Source: Chitinophagales bacterium (GTDB lineage Bacteria; Bacteroidota; Bacteroidia; Chitinophagales; UBA8649). From it: a stretch of 64,000 bases of DNA. Location of the stretch: the NCBI GenBank assembly GCA_020635975.1, contig JACJYT010000005.1:62001-126000 (forward strand), written 5' to 3'. Shown here piece after piece: positions 42,805 through 52,033 of the stretch. The position numbers and the translations under genes are program-made. Numbering within the stretch: the first letter of the stretch is position 1; each line of letters opens with the position of its first letter. A model generated the notes under the pieces. The model ran no database searches and was not told the origin of the DNA. It was given only the letters and a program-made list of their open reading frames with translations.

Positions 42805-42850
42805 AATACTTCGAATTTTATAAAAACGCTTAAAATATTAAATTAAAATT

Positions 42851-44995
42851 ATGACAAGAAAAGAGGTTCTTCGTTTAGAAAAAGAAAACGGTATCGCCAC
42901 GATCTGGTTGGATCACCAAATTGAAAAAATGAATGTGGTATCTCCGGAAATGATGGGAGTTTTAGATGAGGTTTTTCATGAAATAAAAACCGATGATGCG
43001 ATTAAAGGAGTAGTCATTATTTCAGCTAAAAAGGACTTTATCGCAGGAGCAGATATCAAAGCTTTTGCCATTGAAAAGAAAGGCGATTTTCGTCCTATTC
43101 AAGCAAAAGGTCACCAAGGTTTGTTAGAGCTAGAACTAGGTAAGAAACCAGTTGTAGCTGCTGTGCATGGTACTGCCTACGGATTAGGTGTGGAGTTGCC
43201 TTTGGCTTGTCACGCCATTGTTTGCTCCGATCATAGCAGCACTAAATTTGCTCTTCCAGAGGTTAAACTTGGTTTATTGCCTGGTGGTGGTGGAACGCAG
43301 CGACTTCCAAAAAGAGTTGGTTTACAAAAGGCACTAGATATGATGCTAACCGGTAAGAATATCTATCCTTATCCAGCCAAGAAGATGGGCCTAGTAGACG
43401 AAGTAACTAATGTAAGTAAATTGCATTCGGTGGCAACTCAAATTTGTCAGCAAATGGTTGCAGGAAAGTGGAAACGTCCGGAGCGCAAGAAAACTTGGAT
43501 GGACAAATTCTTAGATGGTACTTCTATCGGAAGATCCTTGGTATTTAAGCAAGCTAAAAAAATGAGCGCCAAACAAACACAAGGAAATTATCCGGCAGTG
43601 CCAGCAATTATTGATTGTGTAGAAACGGGACTGAACAAAGGTAATGCCGCAGGCTACGAAAGAGAGCTTGTGCTTTTTGAAGAACTCATGCTTACACCAG
43701 AAAGTGCTGCTTTAAGATCACTTTTCTTCGCTATGAGCGACAATAAGAAGAATCCTTATGCTGTAGAAGGCAAAGCTCATAAAGAGTTAAAAACACTAGG
43801 TATGTTGGGAGCCGGATTTATGGGAGCGGGAATAACTGAAGTTAGTATTAACAAAGGTATTAATGTTCTTTTAAAGGATCTTCAAGCCGAAAGTCTTCAA
43901 AAAGCCCTGCAACAGATTTGGTCGGGTATCGCTAAAAAGTTGAAGTACAAAACCATTAGTAAGACGGCTGCAGAAGAGCTTATTGCAAGAGTACAAACTC
44001 GCTTAGATTATTCCAATTTCGATACTGCCGATATAGTTATCGAAGCGGTGGTAGAAAATATGAAGGTGAAGAAAGCCATCTTTAAAGAAATTGAAGCAAA
44101 TTGTGCTAAAGATGTAATCATTGCTAGTAATACTTCTTCCTTGTCTCTAACTGAAATGAGCGAAGCAGCTAGTAAACCGGAACAGGTAATTGGTATGCAT
44201 TATTTTTCTCCAGTACCTAAAATGCCCCTGTTGGAAATTGTAAAAACGGAGAAAACCTCTAATGAAGTGATAGCCGCTTGCTATGATTTCGGGGTAAAGC
44301 AAGGAAAAACTGTAATCGTTGTAAAAGATGGTCCAGGTTTTTATGTAAATAGAATTTTAGCTCCTTATTTAAATGAATGCTTAATGATTGCAGACGAAGG
44401 AGTTGCTTTAGATGTAATTGATAGAGCCTTGATTAAAAAAGGCTTTCCTGTTGGTCCTATTTCGCTTTTAGACGAAGTAGGTTTGGATATAGCCGCGCAC
44501 GTAGCAGAAAGCAGTGCCGAGGCTTTGAGTAAGGGGAGAGAGGGCTTTGAAGCCAACACAGCCACCACGCAAATGTTTAAAGATGGCAGATTAGGAAAGA
44601 AGAATAAGAAGGGTTTTTACAAATATGAAGAGAAGAAAGGCCGAGTGCGCAAAGCAGGAATCGATCCAGATGCTTATAAATATTTTAAAGGGAATGGAGA
44701 TAAGCAAATGAGTCAAGAAGAGATTCAAGATAGAGCCCTTTTATTAATGTTGAATGAAGCGGTAATGTGCCTCGAAGAGGGTATTATTGCGAATACAGCA
44801 GATGGTAATATAGGGGCAGTTTTTGGTATTGGCTTCTTGCCATTTACTGGTGGTCCGTTTAGATATATCGACCAACTAGGTGCCTCCAAAATTGTTAGCA
44901 GAATGGAAGAGTTAAAAGCTAAATATGGTGTGAAATTCCAAGCGCGACCAATGCTATTAGAATATGCTAAAGAAAACAAGAAGTTTTGCTCATGA
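42851..44995 (+). CDS. Fatty acid oxidation multifunctional enzyme, FadJ type (enoyl-CoA hydratase / 3-hydroxyacyl-CoA dehydrogenase)
   Basis: 714 residues. The N-terminal crotonase domain (1-210) has the oxyanion-hole segments FIAGADIKAF and AYGLGVELPLACH and GLLPGGGGTQRLPKRVG. The NAD-binding domain begins near 318 (LGMLGAGFMGAGI) and has IIASNTSSLSLTEM and GMHYFSPVPKMPLLEIV; the C-terminal 3-hydroxyacyl-CoA dehydrogenase domains follow (GFYVNRILAPYLNE). It performs hydration and dehydrogenation of enoyl-CoA. The length fits FadJ. It is separated from its thiolase partner by the S23-type element. Confidence 0.94.
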   Translation: MTRKEVLRLEKENGIATIWLDHQIEKMNVVSPEMMGVLDEVFHEIKTDDAIKGVVIISAKKDFIAGADIKAFAIEKKGDFRPIQAKGHQGLLELELGKKPVVAAVHGTAYGLGVELPLACHAIVCSDHSSTKFALPEVKLGLLPGGGGTQRLPKRVGLQKALDMMLTGKNIYPYPAKKMGLVDEVTNVSKLHSVATQICQQMVAGKWKRPERKKTWMDKFLDGTSIGRSLVFKQAKKMSAKQTQGNYPAVPAIIDCVETGLNKGNAAGYERELVLFEELMLTPESAALRSLFFAMSDNKKNPYAVEGKAHKELKTLGMLGAGFMGAGITEVSINKGINVLLKDLQAESLQKALQQIWSGIAKKLKYKTISKTAAEELIARVQTRLDYSNFDTADIVIEAVVENMKVKKAIFKEIEANCAKDVIIASNTSSLSLTEMSEAASKPEQVIGMHYFSPVPKMPLLEIVKTEKTSNEVIAACYDFGVKQGKTVIVVKDGPGFYVNRILAPYLNECLMIADEGVALDVIDRALIKKGFPVGPISLLDEVGLDIAAHVAESSAEALSKGREGFEANTATTQMFKDGRLGKKNKKGFYKYEEKKGRVRKAGIDPDAYKYFKGNGDKQMSQEEIQDRALLLMLNEAVMCLEEGIIANTADGNIGAVFGIGFLPFTGGPFRYIDQLGASKIVSRMEELKAKYGVKFQARPMLLEYAKENKKFCS

Positions 44996-45204
44996 AATCC
45001 ATACTAAGAAATATAATTCTTTGTAGCTTTTTAATTTTCGGTTTCTCCAGTTTTTCCTCGTGTTCAAAGAAAAATTGTCCGACTTATTCTTCTAGTCATA
45101 CCACAGGTAAACTGAGTAAAAGTGTGGCTAAAAAGAATAAATCATATAAAAAGAAAGCTAAAAAATCTGGAGGAAAGATTAAACAAGGCAAACCCTTAAT
45201 TTAA
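44992..45204 (+). CDS. Small basic lipoprotein
   Basis: 70 residues. The signal LCSFLIFGFSSFSSC suggests a lipoprotein; the mature part is very basic (KKNKSYKKKAKKSGGKIKQGK) with two further Cys-containing residues near the start. The start overlaps the stop of the upstream enzyme (ATGA). No known function. Basic tails of this type may bind nucleic acid or acidic polymers, but this is only a guess. Confidence 0.6.
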   Translation: MKSILRNIILCSFLIFGFSSFSSCSKKNCPTYSSSHTTGKLSKSVAKKNKSYKKKAKKSGGKIKQGKPLI

Positions 45205-45244
45205 TCTTTCCCTTTCTTCAAACAAAAAAAATAAACACCTTAAA

Positions 45245-46501
45245 ATGAAAAAAATATTAGTTGCATTATTCTTGTTAATTTCTTTTACCCTATCCGCACA
45301 GACGCTTCTCAGTTATGAGAAGATTGAACACCTAGATAAGGAGGCTTTAAATAAGTTTTGGAAGGATAATGGCGTTCCAAAATTGATTACTCCTCTAATT
45401 TCTGAAATAGACATCTACGAGTTAAAATATTACACAAAATTACCCGATGGAGAACAAGTTATAGCATCTGGTTTATATTATGTTCCTTTAAATTATCCTT
45501 ACGAAGTTGCTACTATGCAATACAACCACGGCACGGCAATGACCAATAGAACTGGCGATAGCTATGATTATAACGGAGAAAGTACGATTTGTAAGATTTT
45601 TGCTGCAGATGGCTATGCAGTAGCTTGGCAAGATTATATAGGACTAGGAAAAGCAACTGGTTTTCATCCTTACCAACATTTAGAAACAGAAGGCCAGAGT
45701 GGTGTCGATTTACTAAGAGCAGTGAAAGAGATTAATGCTCAAATTGGCTTAGAGGTAAATGACCAGCTTTTTATTGCGGGCTATTCGCAAGGTGGACATG
45801 CAACTTTAGCCGTACACAAAACCATTCAAGAAAATTATGATGATGAATTTACCGTAACAGCTAGTTCTCCAATGAGCGGCGCGCACGACATGAGCGGTGT
45901 TCAAAATGAAATTATGGAGGTAGAATATGCGCAACCACACTATCTGCCTTATTTGCTCTATGGTTACCAACAGATTTATAATGTTTTCCCAAATAATGAA
46001 GAGTTTAGAAAGGTGTTTAGACCAGAATATCGCCATGTTTTGGATAAGATTTTAGCAAAAGAACATGGCTTAGGAGACATTAATAGCATGTTGCCAAGTA
46101 AGCCTTTCGATATGATAGAGCCTTACTTTTTCGATCAATACAAGAACAATCCAGATTTTCTTTTCACCAAAGTTTTAAAAGAAAATAATACCTATAATTG
46201 GGTTCCAGAAGCTCCGGTTCAGTTTTGCTATTGTCTAGGGGATGAAGAAGTTTATTACAAAAATTCTCTTGTTGCCATGGAGTATATGAAGGCTAATGGA
46301 GCTAAACGTATCATAGATCGTAAAGTATCGAACACCTTTAACCACAGAGAATGTGCAGATTATGCTGTGATGTACACTAAGTTCTTCTTTGACAGCTTTA
46401 GAAATGGTTTTGAAAAGGGTAGAAAGGGTAATTTTATCAAGAATACCTTGGTAAAAACTGTGGTTAAAATTGAAGAAAAGAAAAAAGCAAAGAAAAAGTA
46501 A
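45245..46501 (+). CDS. Secreted alpha/beta hydrolase (lipase/esterase-like)
   Basis: 418 residues with a Sec signal (MKKILVALFLLISFTLSAQ). The nucleophile elbow is GYSQGG (Ser), preceded by AADGYAVAWQDYIGLG; the probable acid is in CYCLGDEEV and the His in FNHRECADYAV. The pattern resembles secretory lipases. The C-terminus is Lys-rich. Its place beside the fad genes suggests it releases fatty acids from external lipids. The exact substrate is unproven. Confidence 0.8.
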   Translation: MKKILVALFLLISFTLSAQTLLSYEKIEHLDKEALNKFWKDNGVPKLITPLISEIDIYELKYYTKLPDGEQVIASGLYYVPLNYPYEVATMQYNHGTAMTNRTGDSYDYNGESTICKIFAADGYAVAWQDYIGLGKATGFHPYQHLETEGQSGVDLLRAVKEINAQIGLEVNDQLFIAGYSQGGHATLAVHKTIQENYDDEFTVTASSPMSGAHDMSGVQNEIMEVEYAQPHYLPYLLYGYQQIYNVFPNNEEFRKVFRPEYRHVLDKILAKEHGLGDINSMLPSKPFDMIEPYFFDQYKNNPDFLFTKVLKENNTYNWVPEAPVQFCYCLGDEEVYYKNSLVAMEYMKANGAKRIIDRKVSNTFNHRECADYAVMYTKFFFDSFRNGFEKGRKGNFIKNTLVKTVVKIEEKKKAKKK

Positions 46502-46510
46502 TATGTTAGC

Positions 46511-46534
46511 TTTTATTCCGTTTTGGGAATAAAA
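46511..46534. other. Small hairpin between the hydrolase and the outer-membrane protein
   Basis: A 9-bp inverted repeat (TTTTATTCC with GGAATAAAA) that lies 10 nt after the hydrolase stop. It has an A run, not a T run, on the downstream side, so it is a weak terminator at most. Confidence 0.3.
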
Positions 46535-46539
46535 AAGAT

Positions 46540-47316
46540 ATGACTTTAGAATTTAAGCTTAGATTTAACACCCTTATTATCAGTATCTTCCTACTTTTTG
46601 GCTTTTTTGCTTATGGGCAATCCGAGCCAAGAGAAATAACGGAAATCGATTTTGCGAATTGGCGAGTTTTAATGCAAGTAGATGGTCCTTCTAATTGGCG
46701 AGCTTCTATTAATGCAGTAAAGCCCCTTAATTCAAAATGGACAATCCGAATGGGGTTAAGTCCCTTATTCTCATTTTATCAAGTAAAGTCGGGTAAAGAT
46801 TTTCCAATACAGTATTCAAGCTTTGAAAGCTTAAATAAGTCAAAGAGTTTTGGTGTGGAATTTTCGCTTGGCACTGAGTACCATATTTTGCAACAATCTA
46901 AAGTAGACCCATATATTTTCTTCGGCAGTGGTTTTGGCATTTCTAATCAAAGATCCTATAGAGAAACAAATTATGAGTATCGAGTTGCCGACTTATTCGG
47001 CTTGCTTGCTAGATCGAGTGAAAGTACCTGGAAAGGAGCTCCAAAACTTAGTTTTAATCCTTTTTTAGGTTTTGGAGTAAATTATTTTTTTCATCCACGT
47101 CTAGCAATCGGGGTAGAATATAGTATAGGTCCAGGCATGGCCTTAATAAAAGGTAGCTCTAAACAAGAGGAGGTAATACAAGAAACTTTTGAAAATGGGG
47201 ATGTTCAAATTGAACACATTGAAGAAGAGAGAAGCACAAATTCCTTTAATTTAGATATAGTTCAAAATGTTGGACTTCACTTTATCTATATTGTGAAAGG
47301 TAGAAATAAGGAGTAG
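46540..47316 (+). CDS. Outer-membrane beta-barrel protein of unknown role
   Basis: 258 residues. A signal peptide (LIISIFLLFGFFAYGQ) precedes a domain with alternating strands of the kind seen in small outer-membrane barrels (FGVEFSLGTEYHIL, PYIFFGSGFGISN, LSFNPFLGFGVNYFFHPRLAIGVEYSIG, and a last strand NVGLHFIYIV). It follows the hydrolase after 38 nt and may be expressed with it. I do not recognise a precise family. Confidence 0.7.
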   Translation: MTLEFKLRFNTLIISIFLLFGFFAYGQSEPREITEIDFANWRVLMQVDGPSNWRASINAVKPLNSKWTIRMGLSPLFSFYQVKSGKDFPIQYSSFESLNKSKSFGVEFSLGTEYHILQQSKVDPYIFFGSGFGISNQRSYRETNYEYRVADLFGLLARSSESTWKGAPKLSFNPFLGFGVNYFFHPRLAIGVEYSIGPGMALIKGSSKQEEVIQETFENGDVQIEHIEEERSTNSFNLDIVQNVGLHFIYIVKGRNKE

Positions 47317-47326
47317 AAAAACAAGG

Positions 47327-48412
47327 CTAGGCTGCCTTATTCTGACTTCTAATACTATCCATAGTAATCCCTCTGGGTGCTATTTTTTTGGTTCTTTCTT
47401 TCATTATGGCAATCACTTCTTCGTCAGATTTATACATGCCGTTGATGTTTACCACGTGACTGGCCAAGCCTTCATAGTCTTTTTTCATCAACTTAAACCA
47501 AATTCCTCCAAACTCTATTCCTTCAAATACTAAAGCTCCATTATCGGCATATTCTTGCTTGTTGTCCATTAAATGACTTGGGTGTTCTGTCCAGTGAAGA
47601 GCTGGTTTAATGTGGTGACTAATATGATAGCCATCATTCCAGCATCTGCTATTAAACTTATGATTGATGATGGTAATAGCACTTTTGTATTCATTTGCTG
47701 GATCGTCTGCGTCGACAAAAGAGTGCTGGGACCAATTTCCTAACATCATGGTAACTCTAGTTGTAATAAATGGAATGATAAATACTACTAGGGTAGCGGG
47801 AAGGTTAATAAAAGAAAGAGCTATACATCCAAAAAAGAAAAGTGCTTCTCCGATAATGGCATTATTTCTAAGTTTTGGTCTATTTTTTTTATTAAAGTAA
47901 GCCGTCAACCTAAAGACTCCAAAGAATAAAAAGCCGAGAAGGTATCTCGCAAAATCCGCTTTACTATCTCTTTGGTAGTTCATAGTGCTACTATCATCAT
48001 CTTCTAAGTTGGCTTCTAAGTGATGCATGCCGATATGGTGACTAAAATAAGCTTCTGGTGATTGCCCCATAAAAGGTCCAAGAATCCAGGGTAAAAATTT
48101 ATTGAGATAGTTGTATTCTGTTTTAAACCAAGGACGATGACTGGTAATATGCATCATCAAAGTGAAACGACTTTTGTAGCGAAATACATTCATCCAAGTA
48201 TAGAATATGGCTAACACAGCCCATATCAATTTTGGAAGAGGTAGAAAAAGTAGAATGGCCAATGGAATGAATATTCCAATAAGTCTAAAAGTAAAGTAAA
48301 CTAGAATTAAATCTCGCTTATCTCTTATTTTATCTATCCAAAACAAATCGAAGGCATTTAACTCCTTTTTTTCTGCTGATCTTGGATCGATAATTTCTGG
48401 AAATGGACGCAT
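47327..48412 (-). CDS. Membrane fatty acid desaturase family protein
   Basis: 361 residues with several membrane helices and the three histidine boxes of desaturases: HITSH, HHIGMHH and HISHH (in YHISHHIKPALHW). These bind a di-iron centre that inserts double bonds into acyl chains; related hydroxylases share the fold. It converges on the outer-membrane protein gene. A -7-like CATCTTTG lies upstream. The substrate and position of action are unknown. Confidence 0.87.
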   Translation of the reverse strand: MRPFPEIIDPRSAEKKELNAFDLFWIDKIRDKRDLILVYFTFRLIGIFIPLAILLFLPLPKLIWAVLAIFYTWMNVFRYKSRFTLMMHITSHRPWFKTEYNYLNKFLPWILGPFMGQSPEAYFSHHIGMHHLEANLEDDDSSTMNYQRDSKADFARYLLGFLFFGVFRLTAYFNKKNRPKLRNNAIIGEALFFFGCIALSFINLPATLVVFIIPFITTRVTMMLGNWSQHSFVDADDPANEYKSAITIINHKFNSRCWNDGYHISHHIKPALHWTEHPSHLMDNKQEYADNGALVFEGIEFGGIWFKLMKKDYEGLASHVVNINGMYKSDEEVIAIMKERTKKIAPRGITMDSIRSQNKAA

Positions 48413-48508
48413 GTCTTAAGTTTAGTTGGGCGACAAAGATGAACTATAAATGAAGTTTAAACAAGTTAATTTATCTAAATCTTTCTTTTTTAACAAGGGA
48501 GAGGGAAG

Positions 48509-51500
48509 CTAGAAAATGGCTCTAACTTGCAATCTGCCGCTATTTACGACCTTATTTACTCCTGTTTTTCTACCATCGTAAATTACCGAAACTTGCAGTA
48601 ATTTGGCAAAGGTTTTATCAATTCCCACATTCCAAACATAATTGTTCCCCACTTGAAGCCCTTGAAGCATATCAAATTGTAGTTGCTCGTTTTTATAAGT
48701 GCTATCGTTATAACCTACACTCGTATAGTTAATTTGAGCAGTCAAATTATAGTTGTTGGCTTTCGAATATTTTATGGTAGAGCTTATACCATTAGTTACG
48801 GCAAATTGACCGCCGATAGTTGGCAAAGGATTAGAGCGAAAAGTATAGTCATAGGACAATTCTATTCTTAATTGTTGTTGGAAGAGCCAAGATATATTTA
48901 AGCCGGTCCCATTTAATATATACTCGTATTTTCTATCAAAGAAAAAGTCGGAGTCGTTTTGCTTAAAACCAGTAGTGTATTCTGCATTTAAAGTAAAGTT
49001 TTCTATAAAATTCCATCTTAGATTAAAGCTGTTTAAGATGTATTTTCTTCTTTCAAAACCACTAGTAAGGAGGGTTTTACTATCGCTAAACTGATAGCTA
49101 TATTCCAAGCCAAATTTTGTATCTGTCCTATTGAAAAAAACAATGTTTCTTATGCTCGTGCTACTCGAAACCAATAAACTATCTTCTATGTTTATCTCAA
49201 AAGGACTAATTACTTTACCCAAATTTAAATCTTTAGAAGCGAACACTTTTTTATTAAACTGGAAACTAGTGTTGGTAGAAAAGCGCGCCAAGAAACTCTT
49301 TAATCCTTTCTCATTAAACCAAACTGCTTTCGGATTAAGCACTAAGCTTTGATTGAATCGAGTACTGTTTACAGGTTGAAATTCTAAGGAATTGGTATAT
49401 ATTCTGAGGTATCTATTTTCATTAGCAAAAGCTGAAATATAGAACTCGTTAATTTCTTGAACACCGTTTTCATTGATATCCGACCACGCGAAACTTCCTT
49501 GTCCATTGGGGTCTTCAATATAATTATATTGTATTTTTTGCTCTCTTCCTGCACCAATTTCATACAGAGAATTACTTCGAACTGCTCCTTTCAAAATTTG
49601 AAACGAATAATCTATTCTTCCTAGATAGAAATGTTCTAAATCATTATCGGAGTTGAAGAGGGTGTCTTGCTGAAGGTTTCTATAATTTAAATTCCAAAGT
49701 AGATTATGATTTCTTTTGGATAGGAGTCTACCTTTTAATTCTACATTGTGGGCCTTTAGATAAGCTTTTTCAAATTTCTCGCCATTAGAGTAGTGCTGGT
49801 ATCTTAACTTATAAGTTAAACTTACTTGGCTTTTGCCCGAATCTGGACTTGCAATCAATGCACCATATTCTTGCCAAAGAAAGGAATTTGCTAGAAGGCT
49901 ATCACTGCTAATACTCCTAATTTTATTGATTTCATTATTTACATTTACCCCGAGCTTCCAATCTTTTAGTTTTTTAATTTTATATGAGGCGGAAATATTG
50001 GGGCGTATAAACTGAGTGTTAGTGCTCGGAGAACTAGAGAAGAGCATTCTAATACTGTTGGTGTTCTCAAAGCCAGCATGCTGATAGCTACTTGCTAGGC
50101 TATTCTCAAATCCTTGGTACAGCGAATCTCGCTTCAAAAAGGCGAGTTGATAGCTAATGCTGCCCTTATTGGTCTTTTGAAATTGAAAACTAGCATTAGC
50201 CAGTTGCTCTTTTAATTCTAAGTTATCGTCTAGGTTCCAGTTTCTTATAAATTCTACGGCACGATATCTTTCTAATGGTCGAAATTGGTCTTGCTTAAAT
50301 TCATAAGAGGCACCAAACTGTATGGATTTTAAACTATCTTTTTTAAATTGATGATTTTCTTGAAGAAAAAGATTAAGTCCAAAGCCAATATTATCTTCTT
50401 TATCTAAATCAGAAAAAGTATTCAAATCGTTGTTGCTCATGGCTAACTCGAAACCGGTTTGCAAGTTTTTGTTCGCCTTATAGGTAAACCTGGTATCCAT
50501 CAACTGTTGTTTTTGAGGGGCTATAAGAAGAACTACAGGCTCATAACTAGCTAAATTTGGTCCTCGGTATTCGAATACCCTTCCGTTGGCAACAGAACTA
50601 ATAGGTTCGTAACTACCGTGTCCTTCTCCTACTAAAGAAAAAGTTAAGGCGTATAACGCTTCTTCCTGATTGGTAGAGTAGACGTAAAAGGTATCTACTT
50701 GTCCATTAATTAGGGTATCTCTTTGAGCATAAAGCACCCTACTTGCATCAAATTCTACTGGATTGATTCCGCTTGCAAAGGCATTCTGTACGTCATCGCC
50801 AATATTTTCGAGAACCGCCGTTTTTGCTTCATCTAAATCTTGATTGATGCTTTGGTTTTTAGCATCTTGTTGAGAGAAAAAATTAACGTCTACTTTAAAC
50901 TTATCATGCTCAAAACCGCCATTAACATGATAAATAGATCGAAGGTAATATCTATCGGCATATTCAAATTCTACGCGAATACGCATATCTTGCGTTATCA
51001 TTTTATTTGGTGTAAAGCTAATTTCTCCAACATTATAGTCGATAACGTAATCTAAATTCGCCCCTCTACTTTGTAAAACCCCATTAATATATACCCGTTC
51101 TGAACCTGCAAGTACAATAATAAAAGTTTCTCCATTTGGTCCTTTAAGTCTATAAGGCCCTTGATTTCCTTCTTGAGCAGTAATGTTGTTAATCACAAAT
51201 TTCCCTCGTGATACCGCAAAGCTAGCCATGGCATTGGCTACACCTATATCTTTTACTTCTTGTATTCCTTTATAGGAAGCACCTTGTAGATTTCTTTGGA
51301 ATTTCATGAAATAAGCCGGTGGACTAACTAAATCAAAATCTCCAACGCGCAAATAGTGTTGGTCCTTTCTAAGTTGAATAAAAACTTTATCAAATTCTTG
51401 TAATTGTGCAGTATTGCCTTCGGGTTGAATAGGGATGTTATTGTCTGTAATAGCAGCCATAACTTCGATGTCGTCGGTTATCATTCCCGCAAGTTGTAGG

Positions 51501-51985
51501 TTGAAATTTGAATTAATATTCAGACTTTGTGCATTTCCAAAGCCGACACCTCGAGAAAGATTTCCATTGTAATCTAATTTGCCAAAATCTACGAGTTGAT
51601 CGCTAGTATTAATATCCTTATTGTTCGAAGAATTAAGGAGATAGCCACTACTGCTTACCTTCTCTTTAAATTCTTGGTGGTCCTTGTTGAAATATCTTTG
51701 CGTAAACAAGTAGGGATAAGTTCTATAGCTGATGTATAAGATGTTTTCTTGCTCTGCTAGCCAAGCGAAACGCGCATTATATGGATTAAAATAATAATTT
51801 TCTTTAGGTATTTCAAGACCTGTGGAGTCTAGTACCAGAAAAGTATTTTCAATTATACTTAGGGTATCTAAGCTAAGGGTATCCCGATTAGTTTCTAGGC
51901 TAAAAGTCCTAAAGTTCGACTTAGATTGAGCGTTTGCAATTAGTGCAAACCATAATAAAAGTATTGAAACTTTGGCTCTTAACAA
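48509..51985 (-). CDS. Large outer-membrane or cell-surface beta-barrel protein
   Basis: 1158 residues starting at TTG 51985; a signal (VSILLLWFALIANAQS) fits this start, and the nearest ATG (51990) is out of frame. The N-terminal part (about 25-350) includes VGDFDLVSPPAYFMKFQRNLQGASYKG and GEISFTPNKMITQDMRIRVEFEYADRYYLRS, typical of large Bacteroidota surface proteins. From about 490 to the end the sequence alternates polar and hydrophobic residues with many aromatic strand ends, like a big barrel, and ends in RLQVRAIF. It lacks a T9SS signal. It is about half the length of SprA and not the same protein. The role is unknown. The next gene upstream is an hldD homologue, 48 nt away. Confidence 0.7.
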   Translation of the reverse strand: MLRAKVSILLLWFALIANAQSKSNFRTFSLETNRDTLSLDTLSIIENTFLVLDSTGLEIPKENYYFNPYNARFAWLAEQENILYISYRTYPYLFTQRYFNKDHQEFKEKVSSSGYLLNSSNNKDINTSDQLVDFGKLDYNGNLSRGVGFGNAQSLNINSNFNLQLAGMITDDIEVMAAITDNNIPIQPEGNTAQLQEFDKVFIQLRKDQHYLRVGDFDLVSPPAYFMKFQRNLQGASYKGIQEVKDIGVANAMASFAVSRGKFVINNITAQEGNQGPYRLKGPNGETFIIVLAGSERVYINGVLQSRGANLDYVIDYNVGEISFTPNKMITQDMRIRVEFEYADRYYLRSIYHVNGGFEHDKFKVDVNFFSQQDAKNQSINQDLDEAKTAVLENIGDDVQNAFASGINPVEFDASRVLYAQRDTLINGQVDTFYVYSTNQEEALYALTFSLVGEGHGSYEPISSVANGRVFEYRGPNLASYEPVVLLIAPQKQQLMDTRFTYKANKNLQTGFELAMSNNDLNTFSDLDKEDNIGFGLNLFLQENHQFKKDSLKSIQFGASYEFKQDQFRPLERYRAVEFIRNWNLDDNLELKEQLANASFQFQKTNKGSISYQLAFLKRDSLYQGFENSLASSYQHAGFENTNSIRMLFSSSPSTNTQFIRPNISASYKIKKLKDWKLGVNVNNEINKIRSISSDSLLANSFLWQEYGALIASPDSGKSQVSLTYKLRYQHYSNGEKFEKAYLKAHNVELKGRLLSKRNHNLLWNLNYRNLQQDTLFNSDNDLEHFYLGRIDYSFQILKGAVRSNSLYEIGAGREQKIQYNYIEDPNGQGSFAWSDINENGVQEINEFYISAFANENRYLRIYTNSLEFQPVNSTRFNQSLVLNPKAVWFNEKGLKSFLARFSTNTSFQFNKKVFASKDLNLGKVISPFEINIEDSLLVSSSTSIRNIVFFNRTDTKFGLEYSYQFSDSKTLLTSGFERRKYILNSFNLRWNFIENFTLNAEYTTGFKQNDSDFFFDRKYEYILNGTGLNISWLFQQQLRIELSYDYTFRSNPLPTIGGQFAVTNGISSTIKYSKANNYNLTAQINYTSVGYNDSTYKNEQLQFDMLQGLQVGNNYVWNVGIDKTFAKLLQVSVIYDGRKTGVNKVVNSGRLQVRAIF

Positions 51986-52033
51986 GACATAGTGCTTTTA
52001 AAGTACTAAGTAAACGATTATTTTATGAAATGA

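Larger units (their letters stand above)
42329..42818. mobile_element. IVS-like element: four-helix-bundle gene bracketed by inverted repeats, between two fad genes
   Basis: The left arm (42329-42362) and right arm (42787-42818) are inverted copies. The inner 18 bp, AAATTCGAAATTCGAAAA, is exact; an outer AAATTCGAA is exact too, with 7- and 5-base spacers between. The element starts 3 nt after the thiolase stop and ends 32 nt before the fadJ-type start. Without it, the two genes would lie about 35 nt apart. 23S rRNA intervening sequences also consist of complementary ends around an S23-type gene. Mobility is inferred. Confidence 0.5.

Noticed and set aside
46511..46534. Hairpin as a true terminator of the hydrolase gene
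   Set aside because: It is followed by A's rather than T's on the plus strand and the stem is AT-rich.
48509..51985. Large barrel protein as SprA or another T9SS component
   Set aside because: It is about half the length of SprA and lacks its recognisable pattern; no other T9SS machine genes are nearby.
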